From positions 70,102-134,101 of the forward strand of contig PAYY01000001.1 of the NCBI GenBank assembly GCA_002715465.1: DNA of 64,000 bases, in the 5' to 3' direction. Shown in pieces: positions 29,296-37,740 of the stretch. A program made the position numbers and the translations under genes. Below the pieces are notes generated by a model. That model saw nothing but the letters and a program-made list of their open reading frames with translations. It ran no database searches and was not told the origin of the DNA. The stretch is from Fidelibacterota bacterium (lineage in GTDB: Bacteria > Marinisomatota > Marinisomatia > Marinisomatales > S15-B10). Numbering within the stretch: position 1 is the stretch's first letter; each line of letters starts with the position of its first letter.

Positions 29296-29714
29296 TTGGT
29301 ATTGTTGTTTCTGAATTTAATCAGGCCATAGTAGAAGGGCTCTTAAGCGGTTGTAAAAAAGCTCTGCTTGAGAAAGAGATTGATGACAAATCGATAATTA
29401 TAAAAAAAGTTCCTGGTGCATTTGAAATTCCTGCAGCTGTAAATAGTTTAATCACTATAGAAGAAATTGAAATAGTAATTACACTAGGTGCTGTTATAAA
29501 AGGACAAACCGATCACTATCATTATATTGCTAAAGCTGTAACTAATGGAGTTATGCAAATAACTCTAGAGTCAAATATTCCTATTATTTTTGGCGTTCTT
29601 ACTTGTCAGACTTTAGCATTAGCACAGGAACGTTCTTCAATCCAAAATATGTCATGTAATAAAGGTTATGAAGCAGGGAAAGTTGCCCTATCAATGATTT
29701 ATAATTCAACATGA
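29292..29714 (+). CDS. ribH: 6,7-dimethyl-8-ribityllumazine synthase
   Basis: Condenses the RibA/RibD product with DHBP to lumazine; subunits normally form icosahedral or pentameric shells. VSEFNQAIVEGLLSGC, VPGAFEIPAA and the catalytic-His region GAVIKGQTDHYHYI are intact, and IPIIFGVLTCQT completes the site. 140 residues is slightly short at the C-terminus. ATGA overlaps on both sides tie it to ribBA and to the cysteine desulfurase. Confidence 0.95.
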   Translation: MIGIVVSEFNQAIVEGLLSGCKKALLEKEIDDKSIIIKKVPGAFEIPAAVNSLITIEEIEIVITLGAVIKGQTDHYHYIAKAVTNGVMQITLESNIPIIFGVLTCQTLALAQERSSIQNMSCNKGYEAGKVALSMIYNST

Positions 29715-30883
29715 AAAAGAAGATTTATCTTGATAATAATGCAACAACACCAACTGATCCGGTTGTAGTTGAAGCTATGATGCCTTTTTTTTCTGATAAA
29801 TTTGGTAATTCTTCCAGTAGGAATCACCATTTTGGTTGGGAAGCACAAGATGCCGTTGAAAATTCTAGAAAATTAATTTCAAATGAGCTTAACTGTCGTT
29901 CACGTGAAATTATTTTTACTAGTGGTGCCACAGAAGCAATCACTCTTGCAATAAAGGGATTTTGTGAGAAAAATAAAGATAAGGGTCTACATGTAATTAC
30001 TCAAAGTACTGAGCACAAAGCTGTTCTTGATACCTGTTCTGCAATGAAAAAAAATGGATGGAAATTAACTATTTTACCTGTTGGAAATGATGGTCTTGTA
30101 AGTTTAGATAAAATTAATGATTCTATAAATGGAGAAACTGTCCTCATATCAATAATGCATGCGAACAACGAAATTGGTTCTATAAATAATATCCTTGAAA
30201 TAGGGAAAATATGCAGAGAAAGGAATATTCGATTCATGGTTGATGCGGCTCAATCATTTGGGAGATTACCTATTGATGTAGATCTTATGAATATTGATTT
30301 GCTTACTGCTTCAGGTCATAAAATTTATGGTCCTAAGGGTATAGGTTTTTTATATGTTCGTCAACGGAATCCTAAAGTAGAGATAAATCCTCAAATTTTC
30401 GGTGGTAGTCACGAAAGAAATATGCGGCCGGGAACACTTCCCGTACCTCTCATTGTTGGACTTGCAAAAGCCACTCAACTAATCATAGAAAACCGAGATT
30501 TGGAAAATAAACGTTTAATGTGGATGAGAGATGAGTTGTTATTAAAAATAAAAGAGGCTCTTCCCGATACAATTATTAATGGAAGTCTTGAAAATCGTTT
30601 ACCTCATAATATCAATTTATCTTTTCCGAATGTAGAAGGAGAGGCTTTATTGATGAGACTAGAATCTATTGCGTGCTCTTCAGGTTCAGCTTGTAATAGT
30701 GAAACACTTCAACCCAGTTATGTTCTGAAAGCCTTAGGACACAGCGAAGAGTTAGCTCATTCATCAATTCGTATAGCTTTTGGACGAATGAATAATAATG
30801 AAGATGTTAAGATTGCTGCTGAAGAAATTATAAAAGCTGTCACGTTTCTTAGAGAAAAATCAGTTTTTTCAAAAAGTGAATAG
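29711..30883 (+). CDS. Cysteine desulfurase (NifS/IscS-like)
   Basis: A PLP enzyme of 390 residues that removes sulfur from cysteine as a persulfide for Fe-S clusters, thiolation or other sulfur carriers. YLDNNATTPTDP starts the protein; SGHKIYGPKG holds the PLP lysine, and SIACSSGSACNSE holds the active-site cysteine in the long IscS-like loop. It overlaps ribH by ATGA although no iscU, iscA or fdx follows. Just downstream is the Moco operon, whose MoaD needs sulfur from a desulfurase, and an OsmC-like gene with in-frame UGAs, so it could serve either; this is inference from position. Confidence 0.92.
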   Translation: MKKKIYLDNNATTPTDPVVVEAMMPFFSDKFGNSSSRNHHFGWEAQDAVENSRKLISNELNCRSREIIFTSGATEAITLAIKGFCEKNKDKGLHVITQSTEHKAVLDTCSAMKKNGWKLTILPVGNDGLVSLDKINDSINGETVLISIMHANNEIGSINNILEIGKICRERNIRFMVDAAQSFGRLPIDVDLMNIDLLTASGHKIYGPKGIGFLYVRQRNPKVEINPQIFGGSHERNMRPGTLPVPLIVGLAKATQLIIENRDLENKRLMWMRDELLLKIKEALPDTIINGSLENRLPHNINLSFPNVEGEALLMRLESIACSSGSACNSETLQPSYVLKALGHSEELAHSSIRIAFGRMNNNEDVKIAAEEIIKAVTFLREKSVFSKSE

Positions 30884-30944
30884 TGATTTAGTTTAGCAGG
30901 AAAAAAGCTTTCCTATTCATAATTTTATATTAAGTTAAGGTATA

Positions 30945-31077
30945 GTCTCTTAGCTAACTGACCTAAGTGCAAACTTATATTTTGTATAAGGTCTTAAGCC
31001 GATACGGTTTCATTGGAAACAATGAATCTAGCTCCCGATCCTGATAAATTTGGGATACACTTGGAAGGAGGCTCCAA
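30945..31077 (+). promoter_or_regulatory. Structured leader of moaA, candidate Moco riboswitch
   Basis: The ~190-base leader holds several helices directly upstream of moaA. TAAGT (30964-30968) pairs with ACTTA (30973-30977) around a GCAA tetraloop. TTCATTG (31009-31015) pairs with CAATGAA (31020-31026) around a GAAA tetraloop. GATACGG at 31001-31007 followed by CTCCCGATC at 31030-31038 resembles the GATACGG...CTCCCGTATC core I recall from the E. coli moaA Moco element. A final hairpin TTGGA/TCCAA (31061-31077) exposes or hides AGGAGG. Location, GNRA loops and core words support a Moco/Tuco aptamer; a covariance-model hit has not been tested. Confidence 0.5.
31066..31071 (+). promoter_or_regulatory. 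Ribosome-binding site of moaA inside a hairpin loop
   Basis: AGGAGG lies 6 bases before the TTG at 31078, and decides this start because no ATG is near the conserved N-terminus. It occupies the 7-base loop of a 5-bp hairpin (31061-31065 with 31073-31077). That arrangement would let upstream folding control initiation. Confidence 0.7.
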
Positions 31078-32115
31078 TTGGTAAAAAAATCGATAGTTAA
31101 TAATAAAATATTGGAATCTTCAATTAGAAGGCCAACAATTACCGATACATTCGGTAGGGTCTTTTCTTATGCTCGGATAGCACTTAATGAGCGTTGTAAT
31201 CTTAGGTGCATTTATTGTATGCCCGAAAAAGGGGTGAATTTTCTACCTTCTGAAGAGCTCCTCAAAACAGATGAAATAAGAAGATTGATTTCAATTTTTT
31301 CAATCAACGGTGTAAAAAAAATTCGATTTACTGGAGGAGAACCTTTATTGCACAAAGATATTTTAGATATTATTAGTTATAGTTCTAGAATTAAAGAAAT
31401 AGATTCAATTCATTTAACAACTAATGGTCTATTATTAGGCAAAATGGCTTTAACTCTTTTTGAAGCAGGATTGAAGGGGATTAATATTTCTCTTGATACT
31501 CTTGACGATAAAAAATTTGAAAAAATTACTCGTCGAAAAGGTCTTAAAAAAGTAATGAAAGGACTTCAAACTGTTTTAGAATTACCCTTCCAATCAGTAA
31601 AGTTAAATGTTGTATGTATGAGAGACTTTAATCACATGGAGATTGGTGATTTTATAGAACTTGCTCGTGATCTACCTCTTACCATACGGTTTATTGAATT
31701 AATGCCTTTTGATTCTCACCAAATATGGAAGACAGGAAAATTTATCGGTGCTAAAGAAATTGAAGAAGAAATTCGTCTGTTATTTCCAAATGTAGTATTG
31801 GATTCTGGCACATCTACAGAACATAAATTATTTCGTATTCCTGGATATGTTGGAAAAGTTGGTATTATTCCTTCTTTTACTCGAAGTCTTTGTTCTAGTT
31901 GTAACCGTATACGTCTTACAGCTGATGGAAAAATTCGAAACTGCCTCTATTCAGATGATGAGTTTGATTTAAAAAAACTACTTAGGAGTTTTCGGTCGGA
32001 TAAAGATATTGAATTAGTAATTAGAAAAGCCATGCAGTTAAAATCAGAGGATGGATGGTCTGCGCAAAAACTAAAAGAGCGTTACAGGGAAAGTATGACT
32101 CAAATTGGAGGTTGA
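31078..32115 (+). CDS. moaA: GTP 3',8-cyclase
   Basis: Radical-SAM enzyme of the first Moco step. The N-terminal cluster motif is CNLRCIYC (C-x3-C-x2-C), followed by FTGGEPLL for SAM binding. The C-terminal cluster uses SLCSSCNRIRL and RNCLYS. The protein ends in GG, the conserved C-terminal tail of MoaA required for activity. 345 residues from a TTG start with a strong ribosome-binding site. First gene of the Moco operon. Confidence 0.96.
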   Translation: MVKKSIVNNKILESSIRRPTITDTFGRVFSYARIALNERCNLRCIYCMPEKGVNFLPSEELLKTDEIRRLISIFSINGVKKIRFTGGEPLLHKDILDIISYSSRIKEIDSIHLTTNGLLLGKMALTLFEAGLKGINISLDTLDDKKFEKITRRKGLKKVMKGLQTVLELPFQSVKLNVVCMRDFNHMEIGDFIELARDLPLTIRFIELMPFDSHQIWKTGKFIGAKEIEEEIRLLFPNVVLDSGTSTEHKLFRIPGYVGKVGIIPSFTRSLCSSCNRIRLTADGKIRNCLYSDDEFDLKKLLRSFRSDKDIELVIRKAMQLKSEDGWSAQKLKERYRESMTQIGG

Positions 32116-32116
32116 T

Positions 32117-33058
32117 TTGAATAAAATTTCGCATTTAGATGAAAAAGGTAAACTAAAAATGGTTGATATTACTGATAAGATATCTTCTAAAAGAATGGCT
32201 TCTGCTTCCGCCAAGATTAGCATGAAAAAAGAAACTGTTTCATTAATTCAAAATGATGAACTACCAAAAGGAGGCGTTCTAGATGTAGCGAAATTAGCTG
32301 GTATTCAAGCAGCTAAACAAACTTCAAATCTAATTCCTCTTTGCCATTCTCTTAATATTACATGGTTAAACCTAGATTTTGAAATTCAGGAGGATTATAT
32401 ACAAATATATTCAATAGCTAAAACTAAAGATTCAACGGGATTAGAAATGGAAGCTTTGACAGCAGTAAGTGTCGCAGCATTGACAATCTATGACATGGTA
32501 AAATCAGTAGATAAATCAATGGTAATTTCAGATATACATCTGCTCGAAAAACAGGGTGGAAAAAGTGATAGTCATACAGATTTTTCGCCTAAAACAGCCT
32601 TACTAATACTTTCTCAATCTGTTCATGAGGGAAAGAGCGAAGATTTCTCAGGTCCTATTCTTAAAAAAGGTTTAACTAATTATGGATGCGTAATTGACTA
32701 TACTGAAGTAATTCCAGATGATAGTGGAAAACTTCAAACAGTCATTGCAGACCTAGTATCGAATGATTTTGAACTTATTGTTACTTCTGGAGGTACAGGT
32801 GTTGGCCCCTATGATATTACTATTGATACAATAGAGCCAATGCTGACAAAAAAACTTCAGGGTGTCGAACAAGCATTACATAACTATGGTCAAAAAAATA
32901 TACAAACAGCAATGTTATCAAGATTATTAGCGGGTAGTATTGATAGTACGTTTATTATTTGTTTGCCAGGAAGTCCAACAGCTGCAAAGGATGCTATATC
33001 CGTTTTGATGCCAAATTTTTTACATGTTTTCCCTATTTCGAAAGGTAATCGACACTGA
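32117..33058 (+). CDS. MoaC-MogA fusion: cyclic pyranopterin phosphate synthase plus molybdopterin adenylyltransferase
   Basis: Two Moco enzymes in one chain. Residues ~10-155 are MoaC: DITDKISSKRMASA, PLCHSLNI, and EMEALTAVSVAALTIYDM with the active-site residues. Residues ~165-310 are MogA/MoaB: SGGTGVGPYDIT binds molybdopterin, and LPGSPTAAKDA closes the site. The start is taken as TTG at 32117 because GGAGG (32107-32111) lies 5 bases before it; an upstream TTG at 32105 would lack a ribosome-binding site. The start overlaps no conserved part of moaA. MoaC would complete cPMP and MogA would adenylylate MPT. Confidence 0.92.
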   Translation: MNKISHLDEKGKLKMVDITDKISSKRMASASAKISMKKETVSLIQNDELPKGGVLDVAKLAGIQAAKQTSNLIPLCHSLNITWLNLDFEIQEDYIQIYSIAKTKDSTGLEMEALTAVSVAALTIYDMVKSVDKSMVISDIHLLEKQGGKSDSHTDFSPKTALLILSQSVHEGKSEDFSGPILKKGLTNYGCVIDYTEVIPDDSGKLQTVIADLVSNDFELIVTSGGTGVGPYDITIDTIEPMLTKKLQGVEQALHNYGQKNIQTAMLSRLLAGSIDSTFIICLPGSPTAAKDAISVLMPNFLHVFPISKGNRH

Positions 33059-33059
33059 T

Positions 33060-33824
33060 ATGGATATTCAGATTGGTCTCCTTTTCTCTCTTTTTATTAT
33101 TGCCATTCTATATGGTTCTGTAGGTCATGGCGGTGCATCAGGTTATATGGCTATTTTTTCTCTGTCGATATTTGCTAATCAAGGGCCTTTTTGGCTGAAG
33201 TCACATGCCCTTACCCTAAACTTAATAGTAGCTATTTTTGGGCTCTATCACTATGGCAAACAGGGATATATCAAGCCCACACTAATTCTTCCTTTTGCCT
33301 TGACTTCTATACCATTTTCATATTTAGGAGCCTATTTACCAGTTATTGACTGGATTTTTGACACACTTCTTTCTTTAACACTTGCTATAGCGAGTGTTAA
33401 ACTTATTTTCTCCTTTAAGCATGTGAGACTAATTTCTGGACCTCCTACTTTAATTATTTCTCTACTGAGTGGTGCTGGAATTGGTCTTATTTCGGGATTA
33501 GTAGGCGTTGGAGGAGGTGTCTTTTTATCTCCTCTATTCGTGCTGAGGGGTTGGGCCACTAATAAAGAGACTGCAGCAGGTTGTGCTTTATTTATTTTAT
33601 TTAATTCAATGGCTGGTTTGGCTGGGGCTTTTTTTTCTAGTCAGACTATCCTTCAGACTGATTTAATGCTTCAATTTATTTCTGTGGTAATGTTTGGAGG
33701 TTTCTTAGGTACACGTTTTGGCGCTAATTATGCTTCTGATCAAACTATACGATACTTATTGTCAATTGTTCTTATTATAGCATCTCTTCGGCGAGTCCTT
33801 GGCTTGGTAGGTTTATGGCCATAA
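33060..33824 (+). CDS. TauE/SafE (DUF81) family membrane permease
   Basis: About 254 residues with seven or eight hydrophobic helices and the two family motifs: YGSVGHGGASGYMA in the first half and SGLVGVGGGVFLSPLF in the second. TauE/SafE proteins export or import small sulfur-containing or organic anions. The ATG at 33060 directly follows the moaC-mogA stop; an earlier in-frame ATG at 33024 is possible. It overlaps moeA by 10 bases, so it lies inside the Moco operon. A role in sulfite efflux (product of a Moco enzyme) or oxyanion handling is possible but unproven. Confidence 0.87.
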   Translation: MDIQIGLLFSLFIIAILYGSVGHGGASGYMAIFSLSIFANQGPFWLKSHALTLNLIVAIFGLYHYGKQGYIKPTLILPFALTSIPFSYLGAYLPVIDWIFDTLLSLTLAIASVKLIFSFKHVRLISGPPTLIISLLSGAGIGLISGLVGVGGGVFLSPLFVLRGWATNKETAAGCALFILFNSMAGLAGAFFSSQTILQTDLMLQFISVVMFGGFLGTRFGANYASDQTIRYLLSIVLIIASLRRVLGLVGLWP

Positions 33825-35044
33825 TATCAGTCAAAAAAGCACATGAAACGATCCGTCGAAGCATAAAAAAAACTGGATGTGAAGAAATTCTTTTAAAAGA
33901 AATATCAGGACGAACTTTAGCAAAAAATATTTTGGCCTCTTTTCCTCAGCCACGTTTTGATAACTCAGCTATGGATGGTTTTGCGGTTAGGGCTGAAGAT
34001 ACTATAGAAGCAGATAATAATTCTCCAATTAAGCTTTCTCTTAAAGGTGTTATTGCTGCTGGGGAAACTGCTGATTTTGAGATTTTTTCTGGTGAGTGTT
34101 CTCAAATCATGACAGGTGCAAAAATTCCCATTGGAGCTAATGCTGTTATAAAAGTTGAAGAGACTAGTGGCTTTCAAATAAAAGATAGTGTAAAAATTTT
34201 TTCTGAAGTTAAGGTTGGGGACAATATTCGTTATCAAGGGGAAGAAATATCTACTGGAGATACTATTATAGAGGCTGGCACATTATTAGGACCAGGAGAA
34301 GTAGGTATATTAGCATCTTTTGGTTTTAATAATATTGAAGTACATAGAAAACCGAAGATTTCAATATTTGCTACTGGGGATGAATTAGTAGAACCTGGCC
34401 TACAATTAGAAGATGGACAAATCTATAATTCTAATTTACCTATCTTTAAAGAATTATCTCAAAAAATGGGTGCTGATATCATTAATACTGAAATATTAAA
34501 AGATAATAAGGATTCTTTGACCTCATTTCTTAGTAATTCGTTGAAAAATAGTAACTTAATCGTTTCATCAGGTGGTGTTTCTATGGGAAAGCATGATTAT
34601 GTTCGTGATGTGTTTCTAGAATTAGGTGTTAAAGAGTATTTTTGGCGTGTAGCACAGAAGCCCGGCGGACCTTTTTTCTTTGGTACAAAAAATGATGTAA
34701 TGATATTTGGTCTTCCTGGGAACCCTGTTTCATCTTTTATTTGTTTTATGGAATATGTTTGGCCTGCATATGAATTAATGTCTGGCCAAAATTCTATGAA
34801 AAAAATAATTGCTGTATTAGATCGATCTTTCCCATGTGATGAATTTAAGCATCGATTCCTTACAGGTGTAGTACATGAGCATCAGGGTGAGTTGATTGCT
34901 ACTCCATCCAAAAAATTAGGATCGCATATGCTTAGTTCTTTTTTAGGTAGTAATGCGATTATTGAAGCTCCTCCGGGTCAATCCTCTCTTGATCCTGGAG
35001 AACCTGTGACTGTTAGTCTATTACCATGGTGTGATTTACATTAA
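33815..35044 (+). CDS. moeA: Molybdopterin molybdenumtransferase
   Basis: Inserts molybdate into adenylylated molybdopterin. RFDNSAMDGFAV, GECSQIMTGAKIP, SIFATGDELVEP, SSGGVSMGKHDYV and GLPGNPVSSF are the standard MoeA blocks in order, and a short C-terminal barrel domain closes the 409-residue chain. It overlaps the TauE-like gene and precedes moaD by 5 bases. Works directly after MogA, here encoded by the fused upstream gene. Confidence 0.96.
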   Translation: MAIISVKKAHETIRRSIKKTGCEEILLKEISGRTLAKNILASFPQPRFDNSAMDGFAVRAEDTIEADNNSPIKLSLKGVIAAGETADFEIFSGECSQIMTGAKIPIGANAVIKVEETSGFQIKDSVKIFSEVKVGDNIRYQGEEISTGDTIIEAGTLLGPGEVGILASFGFNNIEVHRKPKISIFATGDELVEPGLQLEDGQIYNSNLPIFKELSQKMGADIINTEILKDNKDSLTSFLSNSLKNSNLIVSSGGVSMGKHDYVRDVFLELGVKEYFWRVAQKPGGPFFFGTKNDVMIFGLPGNPVSSFICFMEYVWPAYELMSGQNSMKKIIAVLDRSFPCDEFKHRFLTGVVHEHQGELIATPSKKLGSHMLSSFLGSNAIIEAPPGQSSLDPGEPVTVSLLPWCDLH

Positions 35045-35049
35045 TTAAA

Positions 35050-35298
35050 ATGAGCATTAAAATTTCTATTCGGTGTTTTTCACATGTTCGTCAAGTTTTA
35101 GGAGAAAAAATTATCTTCCTTGAAGTAAACAATGGTAGTAATACTAATGATATTAAAAAAATAATTTGTGATATGGCTGGACAGAAGTTAGATAAGATAC
35201 CTTTTAAGATTGCTGTTAACCAAACCTATATTATTGAGCCAGTTATATTAGAGGATGGTGATGAGTTAGCACTTATTCCTCCAGTTCAAGGAGGATGA
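35050..35298 (+). CDS. moaD: Molybdopterin synthase small subunit
   Basis: Ubiquitin-like sulfur carrier of 82 residues ending in the required Gly-Gly (ALIPPVQGG). DGDELALIPPV is the typical tail. The terminal Gly is thiocarboxylated by MoeB with sulfur from a desulfurase; no moeB is in the window. It overlaps moaE by ATGA, giving equal synthesis of the two synthase subunits. Confidence 0.94.
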   Translation: MSIKISIRCFSHVRQVLGEKIIFLEVNNGSNTNDIKKIICDMAGQKLDKIPFKIAVNQTYIIEPVILEDGDELALIPPVQGG

Positions 35299-35717
35299 AA
35301 AATTCAATGATCAAAATTGAGATAGTTACAGAAAAGATTAATCATTTTTTTAGTAATGAAAAACATACAATTGATGGTGCAGAAGTAATCTTTAATGGTC
35401 GAGTAAGGAATTTCGAAAAGGGTAAAAAAATCATTGCTTTAGAATATGAACATTATGAAGGTATGGCTGAATTAGAGTTAAAAAAATTGGCTGATAAAAC
35501 AGTAGAAAAATTTTTCATTAATGATCTTTTCTGTAAACACAGAGTAGGTAAAGTCCCAATAGGAGAAGCTTCTTTGCATATTTCCATATGGTCGCCCCAT
35601 CGAAAAGAGGCATTGAATGCATTAGAATGGTTTATTGCTGAATTAAAAAAACATGTGCCAATATGGAAATGGGCTATTTTTGAAGATGGAACTAGAGAAC
35701 CAACTCATGATAGTTAA
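35295..35717 (+). CDS. moaE: Molybdopterin synthase large subunit
   Basis: Catalytic subunit that receives sulfur from MoaD to make molybdopterin. GAEVIFNGRVRNFEKGKKI, LEYEHYEGMAE, CKHRVGKVPIGEASLHI and the lysine-bearing VPIWKWAIFEDG are conserved blocks. 140 residues is normal. It is the last gene of the Moco operon; 77 bases with no obvious terminator separate it from acs. Confidence 0.95.
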   Translation: MKNSMIKIEIVTEKINHFFSNEKHTIDGAEVIFNGRVRNFEKGKKIIALEYEHYEGMAELELKKLADKTVEKFFINDLFCKHRVGKVPIGEASLHISIWSPHRKEALNALEWFIAELKKHVPIWKWAIFEDGTREPTHDS

Positions 35718-35794
35718 TAATAAAAACATATCATTTTTGTTGATCTATTTAGTTCTATTTAACATATTTATAAATTGAATTTAAGGAAATAATC

Positions 35795-37732
35795 ATGATT
35801 GAAAAAAAATTCCCACCACTGGAGTCTATTACAAATTCAGCACATATCGATTCAATTGAATTGTATAATAAAATTTATCAGGAATCCATAGAAGACCCTG
35901 AGAGATTTTGGTCTGAAATAGCTAAACGCCTTAAATGGATAGAAAAATGGGACAGTGTTAGAGAGTTTGATTTTGTTAAAGGTGAAATTTCATGGTATAA
36001 AAATGGGAAGCTTAATGTTTCTCAAAATTGTCTTGATAGACATGTAGAAGCTGGTAATGGAAACAGAAAAGCAATTATATGGGAAGGAAATGACCCAGGT
36101 GAAGAAAAAGCATTTACCTACTCAGAATTATTAGCTCAGGTTCAGAGGTTCGCTAATGTTTTAAAAAATAATGGAATTCAGAAAGGAGATCGTGTTTGTA
36201 TCTATTTGCAAATGGTTCCTGAATTAGCTATTGCTATGCTAGCTTGTGCTAGAATAGGAGCCGTTCACTCCATTGTTTTTGGGGCATTTAGTTCGGACTC
36301 CCTACGCGATCGAATCAATGACTCTTCTTGCAAGATGCTTATTACTCAGGATACAGGTGTTAGAGGGACGAAAACTAATATCCCAATGAAAATCAAAGCT
36401 GATAATGCTGTAGAACAAACACCATCAATTAAGAAAGTAATTGTAGTAAAACGAACTGGTTCAGAAGTTATGTTCAATAGTACTAGGGACCTATGGTGGC
36501 ATGAAGAAATGGAGAAAGTAGAACCAATCTGTGATCCTGAACCAATGGATTCGGAAGACCCTATTTTTATTCTATATACTTCTGGATCAACTGGAAAGCC
36601 AAAAGGCGTTTTGCATACATCTGGTGGATATCTTACTTATGCGTCCTATACTCATGAATTAATTTTTGATTATCATCCTGAAAATATTTACTGGTGTACG
36701 GCTGATATCGGTTGGATTACAGGCCATTCATATATCATTTATGGACCATTAGCAAATTGTGCTACAACTATTATGTTTGAAGGTGTGCCTAATTATCCTG
36801 ACTTTGGTCGATTTTGGGACATTGTTGATAAACATCAAATCAATATTTTTTATACGGCTCCCACAGCATTAAGAGCACTTATGAAAGAAGGTGATGATCA
36901 TGTAAAATCACGAGATCTTTCATCTCTTAGAATTTTAGGAACAGTAGGAGAACCTATCAAAGAGCCTGAATGGATGTGGTATCACAGAGTAATTGGAAAA
37001 GAGAAATGTCCAATAGTAGATACTTGGTGGCAAACGGAGACAGGAGGTGTATTAATTACACCTCTTCCTGGCGTTACACCGACAAAACCCGGATCAGCGA
37101 CACTTCCTTTTTTTGGCGTAGAGCCAGTGCTTTTGACAGAAGAAGGTCAGGAGATAGAAGGTAATGGTGTATCAGGTTTGCTAGCAATTAAATCCTCCTG
37201 GCCAGGTCAGATGCGAACGGTTTATGGAGATCAACGGAGATTCGTTGATACATATTTCAAAATGTATCCAGGATATTACTTTACTGGTGATGGTGCTCGT
37301 CGCGATGAAGATGGGTATTATTGGATAACAGGTAGGGTTGATGATGTTATGAATGTATCGGGTCATCGTATAGGTACAGCTGAGGTCGAAGGAGCAATCG
37401 GTAAGGCTGATGGTGTAGCTGAAGCTGCGGTAGTTGGGTTCCCCCATGATATTAAAGGCCAAGGTATATATAGTTTTGTTACTCTAATGACGGGAATTGA
37501 TGAAAGTGATGACATAGTCGAAAATATTCTTAAATCCGTGACGACAGATATTGGACCACATGCAAAGCCTGATAAGATTCAGTTTACGCCAGCACTTCCT
37601 AAGACAAGGTCAGGAAAAATCATGCGTCGGATTTTGAGGAAAATTTCTGAAGGAGATATAAAAAACATGGGTGACACATCAACCTTGGCTGATCCATCGG
37701 TTGTAGAAACGCTTGTGAAAGGGAGGCTTTAA
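35795..37732 (+). CDS. acs: Acetyl-CoA synthetase
   Basis: Activates acetate to acetyl-CoA through acetyl-AMP. The phosphate loop [11 protein letters not shown], the WWQTETGG motif, [11 protein letters not shown] and [15 protein letters not shown] hinge region are intact. The C-terminal [10 protein letters not shown] carries the catalytic Lys that is acetylated for control in many bacteria. 645 residues is the normal length. It provides a useful intact ANL comparison for the degenerate protein at 5696-6775. It converges with the OsmC-like gene; only 8 bases separate the two stops. Confidence 0.97.
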   Translation: MIEKKFPPLESITNSAHIDSIELYNKIYQESIEDPERFWSEIAKRLKWIEKWDSVREFDFVKGEISWYKNGKLNVSQNCLDRHVEAGNGNRKAIIWEGNDPGEEKAFTYSELLAQVQRFANVLKNNGIQKGDRVCIYLQMVPELAIAMLACARIGAVHSIVFGAFSSDSLRDRINDSSCKMLITQDTGVRGTKTNIPMKIKADNAVEQTPSIKKVIVVKRTGSEVMFNSTRDLWWHEEMEKVEPICDPEPMDSEDPIFILYTSGSTGKPKGVLHTSGGYLTYASYTHELIFDYHPENIYWCTADIGWITGHSYIIYGPLANCATTIMFEGVPNYPDFGRFWDIVDKHQINIFYTAPTALRALMKEGDDHVKSRDLSSLRILGTVGEPIKEPEWMWYHRVIGKEKCPIVDTWWQTETGGVLITPLPGVTPTKPGSATLPFFGVEPVLLTEEGQEIEGNGVSGLLAIKSSWPGQMRTVYGDQRRFVDTYFKMYPGYYFTGDGARRDEDGYYWITGRVDDVMNVSGHRIGTAEVEGAIGKADGVAEAAVVGFPHDIKGQGIYSFVTLMTGIDESDDIVENILKSVTTDIGPHAKPDKIQFTPALPKTRSGKIMRRILRKISEGDIKNMGDTSTLADPSVVETLVKGRL

Positions 37733-37740
37733 GAAATAGT

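Noticed and set aside
30001..30237. Minus-strand frames inside rib, moa and other genes
   Set aside because: They are shadows of strongly conserved plus-strand genes and show no family motifs of their own.
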